From Mammaliicoccus lentus (GTDB lineage Bacteria; Bacillota; Bacilli; Staphylococcales; Staphylococcaceae), in contig NZ_PPRS01000036.1 in assembly GCF_002902755.1 (NCBI RefSeq), positions 1-57,235 of the forward strand: DNA of 57,235 bases. Direction: 5' to 3'. Within the stretch, counting starts at the first letter, position 1. Each line of letters begins with the position of its first letter. A program made the translations under genes and the position numbers. A model generated the notes under the pieces. It saw only the letters and a list, made by a program, of their open reading frames with translations. It made no database searches and had not been told where the DNA came from. Shown piece after piece: positions 17,032-26,179 of the stretch.

Positions 17032-17964
17032 CTACATAATCTTCATTTCTAATTGGTGTATTTGATGTGTAAGCAACGTATTTATTGGAGTTGGTATGCC
17101 TAATTCTTCTCCATATGCTGAAATTTGTCCATTAAGATAGTCTATTTCTGTTAATCGACCTTTGTTATAATCTTGATGCATTGATGGATAATGAAGCCCT
17201 TGTGTTTCTTTAGGGTAAGCCGCTTCAATTTTATTTAATAGTAATTTACCGTCTAATTCAACATTTCTTGCTCTAGCTACAGACACTATTTCTTCAATCA
17301 TTGGTATAATCATTTCACGTGAATTTTCATAGCAGCCAAATTCATAAATAGTTTTATCTAATATCGTGCACAGTGGGTTTAACACACTATTCAATGTTGC
17401 TTTGGACCATATCGATTTGAAGATATCATCACTTACTCTTGCATTTAAATTTGCATTATTTAGTAACTGAAGTATCGCGTTAGATTGTTCATCGACAATA
17501 CCGTCTGAACGATGAAAGTCTATATAACCCCCACCTTCTAGCAACAACTGACCGGGACCTCTTAATCCAGCTGTCCACATTACGACAGCAAGATAAACCT
17601 GTGACATTGGAACGAATTTTGATAATCTCTCCCCATGACCTAAACCGTTCATCATGCATAATATTGCAGAATCCTTATGAATTGAACCAGCCTCTTTTAA
17701 GCGTTGCATCATTTTTTCAGAGTTCATCGCCTTTGTTAAGATGATAATCAGATCAAATGAATCTGATACATCCTTAGACAATACTGCTGGAACATCGACT
17801 GTATAAACATCCGTTTCAGTTTTAACCTCAACACCATGTTTGTTAATACGTTGAACATGTTCTTCCCAGTCATCAATTAGTTCCACATCATAACCAGCCT
17901 GTTTCAAGGAAACACCGATTCGACCACCCATTGCACCTGCACCAGCTATAGCTATTTTATACAT
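17032..17964 (-). CDS. 2-dehydropantoate 2-reductase family protein (PanE/ApbA)
   Basis: A 310-residue NAD(P)-dependent reductase. The N-terminal Rossmann motif is GAGAMGG. ILTKAMNSEKMM resembles the family's KAMQTE active-site lysine region, and the C-terminal all-helical domain carries an SIWSKATLNSVLNPL segment as in ketopantoate reductases. PanE makes pantoate from ketopantoate for coenzyme A synthesis, but staphylococci have several paralogues, so the true substrate is open. I start at the ATG at 17964, which has GAGGAG 8 bases upstream, instead of the GTG three codons earlier. It is a single gene. Confidence 0.8.
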   Translation of the reverse strand: MYKIAIAGAGAMGGRIGVSLKQAGYDVELIDDWEEHVQRINKHGVEVKTETDVYTVDVPAVLSKDVSDSFDLIIILTKAMNSEKMMQRLKEAGSIHKDSAILCMMNGLGHGERLSKFVPMSQVYLAVVMWTAGLRGPGQLLLEGGGYIDFHRSDGIVDEQSNAILQLLNNANLNARVSDDIFKSIWSKATLNSVLNPLCTILDKTIYEFGCYENSREMIIPMIEEIVSVARARNVELDGKLLLNKIEAAYPKETQGLHYPSMHQDYNKGRLTEIDYLNGQISAYGEELGIPTPINTLLTHQIHQLEMKIM

Positions 17965-18161
17965 ATTGTACACTCCTCATTGCCATTTTAATGATAAACA
18001 TCCAGAATAAAAGTACTATTCTTAAATGTTATATCAATAAACTATTTTTCTTATATAATATATTTACCCGTTAATTTCATTTTTAATTTCTTTTAAAAAA
18101 GAAAACCGAAGCGACACTGAATTATAAAAATAATTAATCCATTATATTTTAATACACACGG

Positions 18162-18175
18162 TGTAATCGTTTACA
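18162..18175 (+). promoter_or_regulatory. cre site (CcpA operator)
   Basis: TGTAATCGTTTACA fits the cre consensus TGWAANCGNTNWCA at every fixed position. It lies just upstream of the -35 box of the sugar regulon promoter and predicts glucose repression. Confidence 0.75.
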
Positions 18176-18182
18176 TTTTTTG

Positions 18183-18211
18183 TTGACATACTCTTAAATT
18201 TGATTTAATTT
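18183..18211 (+). promoter_or_regulatory. Promoter of the fucU/rbsD-like and lacI-type genes
   Basis: Perfect TTGACA (18183-18188), 17-base spacer and TAATTT (18206-18211). A cre site precedes it and an 18-bp operator follows it. Confidence 0.7.
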
Positions 18212-18216
18212 AGTAA

Positions 18217-18234
18217 ATAGTAATCGATTACTAT
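18217..18234 (+). promoter_or_regulatory. Operator 1 of the sugar regulon
   Basis: ATAGTAATCGATTACTAT is a perfect 18-bp palindrome with a central CG, typical of LacI-family sites. It follows the -10 box. Identical copies are at 19795 and 19867. Confidence 0.85.
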
Positions 18235-18253
18235 AAACAGATAGGAGCATGCA

Positions 18254-18667
18254 ATGATAAAAGGACAATGTAATCACCATAAAATTATAGAAACATTAAG
18301 TATTAGTGGCCATGGAAATAAGGTACTAATAGCAGATGGCAATTTTCCAATAAAAACAAATTCTAATATTCATGCTGAAAAAGTATATTTAGGCTTCTCT
18401 AAAGACTTACCTACCGTTACAGATGTGTTAAAATCAATATTAACAGTTATTAATATCGAAAAAGTAGAAGTCATGGATTCAAGTTTGAAAGTTGAACCTG
18501 AAATTTTTGAAGAATTTAAAAATATAACAGGTTTCAAAACATTGGAAAAATATGCTCGACAGGATTTCTATGATATTTGTCAAAGTGAAGATATAACACT
18601 TGTTATTAATACTGGAGAGACGAGAACATTTTCAAATATACTACTAACAGTAGGTGTTACATCTTAA
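18254..18667 (+). CDS. RbsD/FucU-family sugar mutarotase
   Basis: A 137-residue cytoplasmic protein that interconverts alpha and beta forms of a free sugar before phosphorylation. Conserved H20 and D28 (SGHGNKVLIADGNFP) are the family's catalytic pair. The C-terminal FYDICQ...INTGETRTFSNILL segment is closer to FucU (fucose mutarotase) than to RbsD. Length is typical. It is the first gene of the sugar regulon, followed after 30 bases by the LacI-type regulator. Confidence 0.85.
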   Translation: MIKGQCNHHKIIETLSISGHGNKVLIADGNFPIKTNSNIHAEKVYLGFSKDLPTVTDVLKSILTVINIEKVEVMDSSLKVEPEIFEEFKNITGFKTLEKYARQDFYDICQSEDITLVINTGETRTFSNILLTVGVTS

Positions 18668-18697
18668 AATAATTATGATTAAGTGGTGATTATATAT

Positions 18698-19726
18698 ATG
18701 AGTTCAAAAAATAAAAAGGGAAATCCTACTATGAAAGATGTTGCGTTATACACTGGTTTTTCAACAGCAACTATATCTAGAGTCTTAAATGATAATTATC
18801 CAGTTAGTGCTGAAACTAAAAAGAAAGTCTTAGAAGCTTTCGAACAATTGAATTATGAACCCAATTTAGTTGCTAAAAGCTTAAGGTCTAGGAAGTCAAA
18901 TCTAGTAGCTATTATAGTAGCAGATATTGAAAATCCTTATTATATGAGAATTGCTAAACAAATTGATAAATATTTATTTAGTAAAGGATATAATCTCATA
19001 ACTTGTAGTACTGATGAATCATTGGAGAAGGAAGAAGAAATAATAAAAATGTTAATGAGTAAAAATATTGATGCCATTGCAATTTCTCCTTGTGATAGCG
19101 AAAGTACTGATTTATCAGAATTAATAAAACAAGGTATTCCTATAACGCTTATTGATAGAAAACTTTATAAATATGATCATTTACCGTATGTAGGAACAGA
19201 CAATTTTAAGGAAACTTACGCTTTGACAGAACAACTAATTTTAAATGGACATAAAGATATTGGTATTATAACAGGCACTCTAACAACAAGTACTGGTATT
19301 GAAAGACTAGAAGGTTTTAAAGCAGCATTGGAACATCATAATATACGATTTAATCATAATTGGTTATATAAAGGTGAGTTTGTTGAAGAAATCGCATATG
19401 AATCGATGGTTAAAAAGCTTAATAAAATGAAGGACATACCTTCTGCAATTGTAAGCTGTAATAATGTTATGACAAAAGGTGCTTTAAGGGTTATTGAAAA
19501 AAATAACTTAAAAATACCTGAAGATATATCTATCGTTACATATGGTGCTTTAGCAAATAATAATTTATTCGAAGTGAAAATTACTTCGTTAGAACAAGAT
19601 ATTTTGTCTATGGGACAATCTATTGCTACTTCACTTCTCAATCAATTAGAAAATTACAATCTGCCTGAAATAGAAGTTCAAGACAGCGTAATAATCGAAG
19701 GAAACTCAGTCTACCAACTGTGTTAG
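18698..19726 (+). CDS. LacI-family transcriptional regulator of the sugar regulon
   Basis: A 342-residue repressor. The N-terminal helix-turn-helix (MKDVALYTGFSTATISRVLN) with the hinge helix sits near residues 12-60, followed by a periplasmic-binding-protein-like effector domain. I start at the ATG at 18698 with GGTG 9 bases upstream; an upstream GTG has no site. Three identical 18-bp palindromes lie in front of its own transcript and the following operon, and are almost certainly its operators (inference from copy number and position). The ligand is probably the pathway sugar or its phosphate. Confidence 0.88.
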   Translation: MSSKNKKGNPTMKDVALYTGFSTATISRVLNDNYPVSAETKKKVLEAFEQLNYEPNLVAKSLRSRKSNLVAIIVADIENPYYMRIAKQIDKYLFSKGYNLITCSTDESLEKEEEIIKMLMSKNIDAIAISPCDSESTDLSELIKQGIPITLIDRKLYKYDHLPYVGTDNFKETYALTEQLILNGHKDIGIITGTLTTSTGIERLEGFKAALEHHNIRFNHNWLYKGEFVEEIAYESMVKKLNKMKDIPSAIVSCNNVMTKGALRVIEKNNLKIPEDISIVTYGALANNNLFEVKITSLEQDILSMGQSIATSLLNQLENYNLPEIEVQDSVIIEGNSVYQLC

Positions 19727-19740
19727 TCAGAAATATGTAC

Positions 19741-19774
19741 ATTTAGTTAAGTCGAAATTTTTCGCTAACTAAAT
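19741..19774 (+). terminator. Hairpin after the lacI-type gene
   Basis: ATTTAGTTA...CGAAA pairs with TTTCG...TAACTAAAT, with a small internal loop. A TTTTTT run follows only after some 10 bases, so it may be a weak terminator or an mRNA 3' end. Confidence 0.5.
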
Positions 19775-19794
19775 GGACATAATTTTTTAGCTAA

Positions 19795-19812
19795 ATAGTA
19801 ATCGATTACTAT
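19795..19812 (+). promoter_or_regulatory. Operator 2 of the sugar regulon
   Basis: Identical copy of ATAGTAATCGATTACTAT. Its centre is 72 bases from that of operator 3, a spacing that would allow looping across the promoter between them. Confidence 0.85.
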
Positions 19813-19827
19813 ATTTTTATTGATATA

Positions 19828-19841
19828 GGTAAGCGCTTACA
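19828..19841 (+). promoter_or_regulatory. Second cre-like site
   Basis: GGTAAGCGCTTACA fits the cre consensus except for the first base. It lies between operators 2 and 3, in the promoter region of the SIS-kinase-permease operon. TTGATA at 19820 is a possible -35 box, but no -10 sits at ideal spacing. Confidence 0.6.
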
Positions 19842-19866
19842 AAATAGCTATATAAAAAAAGAGTTT

Positions 19867-19884
19867 ATAGTAATCGATTACTAT
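19867..19884 (+). promoter_or_regulatory. Operator 3 of the sugar regulon
   Basis: Third identical 18-bp palindrome, ending just before the AAAGGAGG of the SIS isomerase gene. Confidence 0.85.
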
Positions 19885-19899
19885 AAAAGGAGGATTAAT

Positions 19900-20505
19900 A
19901 TGAAATCAATAGAAATGGTAAATGAAGTGTTTAACTCAGAAATTAAGACAATAGATCATGTAAGAAAAAGTATTAATAACGATTATGAATTGTGCATTAG
20001 AGAAATTTTAAATTGCAAGGGAAGAATCATAGTATTAGGTGTAGGAAAATCGGGATTAATAGGTAAAAAAATGGCTGCTACTTTTGCTAGTACTGGTACC
20101 CCTTCATTCTTTATTCATTCAACTGAAGCAGTACATGGTGATTTAGGTATGATTTGCGAAGAAGATATAGTCTTAGCTATTTCAAATAGTGGTGAAACAA
20201 GCGAAGTAATTAATACCCTACCATCAATCAAAGAGATTGGTGCATCATTAATTTCAATTACAAAATCTAAATCTTCTACATTAGGAAAAGCATCCAATAT
20301 TGTAATTGAAATACCTATAAAAGCTGAAGCAGATAAATATAACTTAGCACCAACAAATAGTTCCACAGCTACATTAGTAATAGGTGATGCTATAGCCTTA
20401 ACAGTGTCTCAAATCAAAGGTTTTACAAAAAAAGATTTTGGTAGATACCACCCTGGTGGTGCTCTAGGAAAATCGTTAACAGAGGAAGGCTTTATAAATA
20501 AGTAA
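19900..20505 (+). CDS. SIS-domain sugar-phosphate isomerase, KpsF/GutQ type without CBS domains
   Basis: A 201-residue isomerase resembling arabinose 5-phosphate isomerase (D-arabinose 5-P to D-ribulose 5-P). The KpsF signature is present: GVGKSGLIGKKMAATFASTG near residues 47-66, then HSTEAVHGDLGMI and ISNSGETSEV. It ends soon after GRYHPGGALGK and so lacks the two CBS domains of KpsF/GutQ; such short forms occur. Gram-positives do not make Kdo lipopolysaccharide, so the enzyme must be catabolic or regulatory. It is followed by ribokinase and a FucP-type permease. Strong RBS AAAGGAGG. Confidence 0.85.
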   Translation: MKSIEMVNEVFNSEIKTIDHVRKSINNDYELCIREILNCKGRIIVLGVGKSGLIGKKMAATFASTGTPSFFIHSTEAVHGDLGMICEEDIVLAISNSGETSEVINTLPSIKEIGASLISITKSKSSTLGKASNIVIEIPIKAEADKYNLAPTNSSTATLVIGDAIALTVSQIKGFTKKDFGRYHPGGALGKSLTEEGFINK

Positions 20506-20519
20506 AGGAGTGCGAATTG

Positions 20520-21443
20520 ATGAAAAAGATATTAGTAATTGGAAGTTTTATGACAGATTTAGTTTTTAAAACATCAAAAATGCCTTCCACTGGTGAAACA
20601 CTTATTGCTGAGCAATATGAAAAATATACTGGAGGTAAAGGTGCGAATCAAGCAGTTGCAGCCTCAAGATTAGGCGGCAATGTTGAAATGATTGGAAAAT
20701 TAGGAAATGACGAATTTGGTAAAGAACATATAGAAAAATTGGAAGATGAAAATATAAAGCATCAGTCTATTATGTTTGATAATAACGCAAGAACTGGTGT
20801 GGGAAACGTGACGATAGATAAAGATGGTAACAATAAAATATTAGTAGTTCCTGGTGCAAATTTGAAATTAGTAGAAGAAGAGATATTAAACCATGAAAAT
20901 ATCATTAAAAACTCGGATATCATTGTTTTGCAACTAGAAATTCCAATTAACGTAGTTTATAAATGTATTGACTTAGCTTACAAGCATGGAAAAGTAATTA
21001 TTCTTAACCCCGCACCTGCTCAGGACATAGATAAAGAAATTGCGCATAAAGTTGATTATATCATTCCTAACGAAACCGAAGCAGAAGTGTTAACAAATTA
21101 TGAAGTGGCAACAATTGAAGATGCGAAATCAGCTGCTCAAATATTACTTGATCAAGGCTATAAACATACAATTATCACATTAGGTAATAAAGGCGCAATA
21201 TACGCTACAAGAGATAAGTGGAAATACTTTAACGGAATAAATGTAGATGCAGTTGATACAACAGCTGCTGGAGATTCATTTATAGGTACGTTGGCATATG
21301 GATTAGCTCAAGATTTTAATATAGAGGAAATTATGTTGATGGCTATTAAAGCTTCTGCTTGTACAGTGAAAAAATTAGGCGCGCAACCATCTTTGCCAAA
21401 ATGGAGAGACATAAAAAAGTTAGACGAAATTGTTGAATATTAA
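20520..21443 (+). CDS. Ribokinase-family sugar kinase
   Basis: A PfkB/ribokinase family kinase of 307 residues. Visible signs are the GGKGANQAVAASRLGG signature near residue 38-53, a PNETEAEVLT segment, and DTTAAGDSFIG with the catalytic aspartate near residue 252. It would phosphorylate a pentose on O5. The match to RbsK is close, but the surrounding genes suggest a different pentose from ribose (see findings). The ATG at 20520 has AAAGGAG 9 bases upstream; a TTG one codon earlier is possible. It lies 14 bases after the SIS isomerase gene, in the same operon. Confidence 0.85.
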   Translation: MKKILVIGSFMTDLVFKTSKMPSTGETLIAEQYEKYTGGKGANQAVAASRLGGNVEMIGKLGNDEFGKEHIEKLEDENIKHQSIMFDNNARTGVGNVTIDKDGNNKILVVPGANLKLVEEEILNHENIIKNSDIIVLQLEIPINVVYKCIDLAYKHGKVIILNPAPAQDIDKEIAHKVDYIIPNETEAEVLTNYEVATIEDAKSAAQILLDQGYKHTIITLGNKGAIYATRDKWKYFNGINVDAVDTTAAGDSFIGTLAYGLAQDFNIEEIMLMAIKASACTVKKLGAQPSLPKWRDIKKLDEIVEY

Positions 21444-21457
21444 GGAGTGTTTTTTGT

Positions 21458-22753
21458 ATGAATAACCAAAATATAGAAACAGATAGCAATGGGTTTTTGA
21501 ATCGAACACCTGTACTTCAATATGTTTTAGTAACTTTACTATTTCCTCTATGGGGCGCAGCAGCTAGTTTAAATGATGTGTTAATTGCTCAATTTAAAAC
21601 AATATTTGATTTGAGTAATTTTGCTTCTGCTTTTGTTCAAAGTGCTTTTTATGGTGGATACTTTGTATTTGCTTTACCTGCTGCTTTATTAGTAAGAAAG
21701 ACTAGCTATAGGTTAACTATAGTAGTAGGTTTATTAATGTATATTATTGGATGTGCATTATTCTTTCCAGCATCTCACATGGCAACTTATGGTATGTTTT
21801 TGGCAGCATTATTCATTATTGCAATCGGATTAAGTTGTTTAGAAACTTCCGCAAATACGTATAGTGTATTATTAGGTACCAAGGCAACCTCCACTAGACG
21901 AATTAATTTAAGCCAAACTTTCTATCCAATTGGAGCCATGACTGGTGCAATTTTAGGGAAATATTTTATTTTCACAGAAGGTGATAGCCTTGAAAAACGT
22001 ATGTCAACAATGAATGATAATGAAGCAACTCAATTCGGTTTAGATATGTTACAAAGAACCATGACACCTTATTTAATATTAATCGCAATATTAGTTATCG
22101 TGATGATTCTTTTTATAGTAATTAAATTCCCTAAGTGTAAACCAGAAAATGGTACAGCTGAAAATGTAAAATTTAGTGAAGCACTTAAACATTTATTCAA
22201 ATTAAAAGGATTTAGAAAAGGTGTACTGGCACAATTTATTTACATGGGACTACAAACAACGGTTTGGTCCTTTACATTAAGACTTGCTCTAGATGTAAAC
22301 CCGCATATCAACGAAAGATTTGCTACTAATTTTGTTATATTTAGCTTTATAGCCTTCTTTGTTGGAAGATTTATAGCTACAGCATTACTTGCAAGATTTA
22401 AAGCACCTAAAATTCTGCTTGCCTACTCAATAATAGGAGTACTTGTATTGTTATATGCATCATTCATACCAAATACCTCAGCTGTATTTGCTGCAGTATT
22501 TGTGAGTGTTTTATTTGGACCTTGTTGGCCAACTATATACGATAAAACATTAGAAAAAGTAGTAAATCCTAAATATGTTGAGTTTGGCGGAGCTGTACTT
22601 ATAATGTCCATAATTGGAGGGGCAGTAATGCCTGCTATTCAAGGCTTAACAGCTGATTTACTTGGATCAATGCAATTATCATTTATTGTACCTACATTAT
22701 GCTTCGCTTTTATTGCTTACTACTTTTACAGTGAGAATAAATTACAACAATAA
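21458..22753 (+). CDS. FucP-like sugar:H+ symporter (MFS)
   Basis: A 431-residue major facilitator permease with about 12 helices, resembling L-fucose permease FucP: an early PLWGAAASLNDVLIAQFK helix with an acidic residue and a QSAFYGGYF segment typical of the family. E. coli FucP also carries D-arabinose. It lies 14 bases after the kinase gene, with AAGGAG upstream, and is last in the operon before a clear terminator. It is the uptake step of the regulon. Confidence 0.85.
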   Translation: MNNQNIETDSNGFLNRTPVLQYVLVTLLFPLWGAAASLNDVLIAQFKTIFDLSNFASAFVQSAFYGGYFVFALPAALLVRKTSYRLTIVVGLLMYIIGCALFFPASHMATYGMFLAALFIIAIGLSCLETSANTYSVLLGTKATSTRRINLSQTFYPIGAMTGAILGKYFIFTEGDSLEKRMSTMNDNEATQFGLDMLQRTMTPYLILIAILVIVMILFIVIKFPKCKPENGTAENVKFSEALKHLFKLKGFRKGVLAQFIYMGLQTTVWSFTLRLALDVNPHINERFATNFVIFSFIAFFVGRFIATALLARFKAPKILLAYSIIGVLVLLYASFIPNTSAVFAAVFVSVLFGPCWPTIYDKTLEKVVNPKYVEFGGAVLIMSIIGGAVMPAIQGLTADLLGSMQLSFIVPTLCFAFIAYYFYSENKLQQ

Positions 22754-22763
22754 TAAGCACATT

Positions 22764-22793
22764 AGATAGCGATTCTAAAATCGCTATCTTTTA
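22764..22793 (+). terminator. Terminator of the sugar operon
   Basis: AGATAGCGAT (22764-22773) and ATCGCTATCT (22780-22789) form a 10-bp stem followed by T residues. It also faces the end of the convergent TDT gene. Confidence 0.85.
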
Positions 22794-22796
22794 TAT

Positions 22797-23735
22797 TTAT
22801 CCATAAACCACATTTTTTAAAATTAAAAAGAGAATATATTTATAAAGAACATAGACTACAATGAGAGTAGCCCATATAATTTCAATAATTGATATGACAT
22901 TGACTAAATTCGTAATTGTATCGTTTAAATTGAGATTTTGATTCACATTATAAAGTGATGCTGCAGTTGTCACCCATGGGAACGTCAGTGCTGAAAAGGA
23001 GACTTTAAATCCTTCTTTCATGATTTTAGGTAAAAATATTAAAGTAAATAAGAATAATAATTGCGAAAGTACTAAAAATGCCGATACATAAGCAACTGAG
23101 TAACTTGAATGATTTAAAATATAACTATTTAAGCAAAGAGCTGCCGGTGCACTCATAATAATTACCATTGGAAACTGTTCCTGATTATATGTTTGCCATG
23201 CTTTAGTAAATAATACATATCCAAGTATTATTATTAAAAATATTGATCCAAGAATAATCGCTATGTTACCTATACTAGTATTGAATGCAGACGATGTTTC
23301 ACCAATAACGCCTATTCCAACAAACATCACAAACCAACTCGTATTTGGCCAAGACTTATAATTTCTAAATGCGTAAAATCCAATAAATATTATTATAAAA
23401 CTCATATGTAATAAGATAGATACATACCAAATAACATTTAAAATATATGCGCCCACTAAAAATTGAGTTTTAACAATAGACACCAATATCATTAACGTCA
23501 TAGGTAGCGCTGGAAGAATAGCAAATGTATTTATATTTTTAAGTTCTTTTAAAAACATGGTTGGATAAACAATCCATTTTAAAGTGACAATTAAAAGTAT
23601 TGCACAGGAAATAATAAAGAAAGACAAGCCAAATAACGTTAAGTTTAAATTATAAAATAAATTACTTAACGCCATAACACCTAAAGCCAATCCACATATT
23701 GCGATTGGGGTTCTTTTCAACCCTGTTTTTAACAT
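22797..23735 (-). CDS. TDT-family transporter (TehA/Mae1-like)
   Basis: A 312-residue membrane protein with about ten helices, of the tellurite-resistance/dicarboxylate transporter family. The early RTPIAICGLALGVMALSN segment and the late FPWVTTAASL stretch are family features. Members export or import dicarboxylates, sulfite or other anions, or confer tellurite resistance; the substrate here is unknown. I choose the ATG at 23735 with GAGGG 8 bases upstream. Single gene. Confidence 0.75.
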   Translation of the reverse strand: MLKTGLKRTPIAICGLALGVMALSNLFYNLNLTLFGLSFFIISCAILLIVTLKWIVYPTMFLKELKNINTFAILPALPMTLMILVSIVKTQFLVGAYILNVIWYVSILLHMSFIIIFIGFYAFRNYKSWPNTSWFVMFVGIGVIGETSSAFNTSIGNIAIILGSIFLIIILGYVLFTKAWQTYNQEQFPMVIIMSAPAALCLNSYILNHSSYSVAYVSAFLVLSQLLFLFTLIFLPKIMKEGFKVSFSALTFPWVTTAASLYNVNQNLNLNDTITNLVNVISIIEIIWATLIVVYVLYKYILFLILKNVVYG

Positions 23736-23819
23736 GTTCAATACCCTCTCATAGATAAATTCATAAAATTATATTTTACCATATCTTTATATAACTGTTT
23801 GCTAACATAGACAAACAAA

Positions 23820-23847
23820 CGCACCTTTTACATCACATTAAAAGGCG
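23820..23847 (-). terminator. Terminator after the unknown 231-residue gene
   Basis: GCACCTTTTA and TAAAAGGCGC form a 10-bp stem with one G-T pair. On the minus strand a T/G-rich stretch follows. It lies between two leftward genes. Confidence 0.55.
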
Positions 23848-23929
23848 CATTATGCTTATCTGTACATTTCTATACAAATTCGATTATATTTTATAAGGCG
23901 TTCTTATATGAATAATAATGAGTATAATT

Positions 23930-24625
23930 TTAGGAATTCTTGCAATTAAGTTTTTCTCTAATACATTCTAACTTCTTACCTTTTAATTTAATTTTAGCTT
24001 TTCTATTAATTTCACAATATAACTTTTGAGACTGCTCATCTGTTAATTCAAAAGCTTTATAAGAAGTACCTTTTTTATCAGGAAGTCGCGTGACATCAAA
24101 ATTTACAACTTCCTTTAATAATTCAGTTATATCTGTTAAATTCCCACAAGCATCTTGCGGTTGAAAACTAAGGTTCTCATCAGCTTTTAAAGTTATTCTT
24201 CTACGTTTATAATTTGCTTTCCAAACATGGTCACCCTTCTCAACCCATGAATAATGATCTCTAAATGCGTTCTTCTTACCTTCAACAATATCATCGGTTA
24301 TTCTTAAAAATTGATTATTGGCAATAGCGTTACTCTGTTCCTCTATACTCTTATACCAAAAACAACATTTTTTGACTTTAAAAACCAAATCACATATATA
24401 TCTGTAACGATTTACTTTTTCATCTTCAATTATTGATATCCAAAAAATCACGTCTTGGTCTGTTCTTTTGTTATAAGAGTAATCAGTTATTTTACAAAAA
24501 CTATGTAAAAAATTTTCATTCCAAATATAAGGGTCTTGATTACCATTGAAATCATCATAATAAATATTAATACATCCATGTTTACAACATTTTCTTTCAG
24601 GATGAAAAAATAGATAACTTGCCAT
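23930..24625 (-). CDS. Hypothetical protein with N-terminal Cys/His cluster
   Basis: A 231-residue soluble protein that I do not recognise. HPERKCCKHGC near residues 8-18 could bind zinc. The rest is rich in aromatic and charged residues, with a basic C-terminus. There is no signal peptide or membrane segment. A very strong RBS (GAGGGGGAATT before the ATG) argues that it is expressed. It stands alone between a terminator and the monooxygenase gene, which is also leftward but 136 bases further right. Confidence 0.6.
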   Translation of the reverse strand: MASYLFFHPERKCCKHGCINIYYDDFNGNQDPYIWNENFLHSFCKITDYSYNKRTDQDVIFWISIIEDEKVNRYRYICDLVFKVKKCCFWYKSIEEQSNAIANNQFLRITDDIVEGKKNAFRDHYSWVEKGDHVWKANYKRRRITLKADENLSFQPQDACGNLTDITELLKEVVNFDVTRLPDKKGTSYKAFELTDEQSQKLYCEINRKAKIKLKGKKLECIREKLNCKNS

Positions 24626-24761
24626 AATTCCCCCTCACTTTCTCTATATACTAGCTCAGAATAGTTATCTTTTTCTATTATTTTAACAATATTCTGACAA
24701 AATTCCACAAAGCTAGAGGAAATATTTTATAGGATAATCTTAACAATATAAACAACAGTTA

Positions 24762-26069
24762 TTAACTATGTGTTTTAACATTACTCAACCCTAATTTTTC
24801 TCGTAATGTGCCTTCGTTATAGTCTGTTTGAACTAAGCCTCTTTCTTTTAATATCGGCACGACTTTATTAACGAATAATTCAAATTGTGTAGGATTTAAT
24901 GGAGGCATTATATTGAAGCCATCCGCTGCGCCACGTTTAAACCATTCTTCCATTCTATCGGCTACATCTTCGGGTGCTCCCACTATAATATGGTGACCTC
25001 TCGCACCGGCTACATGTTTCATTACATCTTCTAATGTTGAATTGTTTCTCTTAGCTGTTTCTTTAATAAGGTCGACACGACTTTGTATATTATTACCTTT
25101 ATCGACTTCAACATCTTCAAATGGCGTATTTAAGTCATAACCACTTAAATCTGTATCACCTAAATAAGAAGATAATAATTCTAATCCCATTTCTGGGTCG
25201 ATTAAATCTTGTAATTCTTTATAGTTAGCTTGTGCTTCTTCGCGAGTTTCTCCGATAAACGGGAATATACCTGGCATAATAACAACTTCTTGCTCTGGGC
25301 CACGCTTTTCTTTAACTTGTCTTCTCAATTTTTGAGCAAAATTAATAGCTGCATCGATATCATTTTGTGCAGTAAATATAACTTCTGCATGCTTTGACGC
25401 AAAATCAGTACCCTTTTTAGAAGAACCAGCTTGAACTAGTAAGGGATAACCTTGTGGTGATTGATCAATGTTTAAAGGCCCTTTAACGTTATAAAAATCA
25501 CCTTCATAATTAATTGGTTCTGGTTGTTGATTCTTTAAAAATTTACCTGCCTTATGGATACTTTGAGAATCTACATCTCGCCAAGAGTTCCATAACTTTT
25601 TCGATATTTCTACAAATTCATTCGCTTGATCATACCTTAAATCATGATCAACATTATTTACGCCACTAAAATTTTTAGCAGTATCATTAATACCAGAGGT
25701 CACGATATTCCATCCAGCTCTACCATCGCTGTAATGATCTAATGAAGAAAAGATTCTAGATAAGTTAAATGGTTCTGAATATGTAGTGGACCCTGTAATA
25801 ATAAGGCCAAGATGCTTTGTTTCCATAGCTATTATAGACATTAAAGAAATAGGTTCGAACATTGTAAACATATCTGGGTGTGTTTTCTTATCGACATATA
25901 GACTATCCGAAACAAATAGAAAATCAAACTTTGCTTGTTCTAAAGACTTTGCTTGTTCAATCGTTTTCTTTAAATTCATACCACCACGCTCTACTGACTC
26001 TGGATGTCTACTACTTGCAACATGATGACCAAAACCAGTTAAAAAATATCCTAATTTCATTCTTTCCAT
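24762..26069 (-). CDS. FMN-dependent monooxygenase, NtaA/SnaA/DmoA family
   Basis: A 435-residue bacterial luciferase-like (LLM class) flavin monooxygenase, which uses reduced FMN from a separate reductase and oxygen to cleave C-S or C-N bonds. Family features are the SSRHPE and NLKKTIEQAKSLEQAKFDFLF start, GLIITGSTTYSEPF, SDGRAGWNIVTSG near residue 110, and the late RGAADGFNIMPPL. Usual substrates include aminopolycarboxylates and organosulfur compounds; which applies here is unknown. Strong RBS GGAGGG. No flavin reductase gene is next to it. Confidence 0.85.
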   Translation of the reverse strand: MERMKLGYFLTGFGHHVASSRHPESVERGGMNLKKTIEQAKSLEQAKFDFLFVSDSLYVDKKTHPDMFTMFEPISLMSIIAMETKHLGLIITGSTTYSEPFNLSRIFSSLDHYSDGRAGWNIVTSGINDTAKNFSGVNNVDHDLRYDQANEFVEISKKLWNSWRDVDSQSIHKAGKFLKNQQPEPINYEGDFYNVKGPLNIDQSPQGYPLLVQAGSSKKGTDFASKHAEVIFTAQNDIDAAINFAQKLRRQVKEKRGPEQEVVIMPGIFPFIGETREEAQANYKELQDLIDPEMGLELLSSYLGDTDLSGYDLNTPFEDVEVDKGNNIQSRVDLIKETAKRNNSTLEDVMKHVAGARGHHIIVGAPEDVADRMEEWFKRGAADGFNIMPPLNPTQFELFVNKVVPILKERGLVQTDYNEGTLREKLGLSNVKTHS

Positions 26070-26179
26070 CTTTGACCCTCCATAATTTACTATTCCGATT
26101 GATTTAATATGATTTATGTTACCATTGTATTTTTATAGAGTCAATTTACATTTTTAAAATTTAATTATTGAAAAACAAA

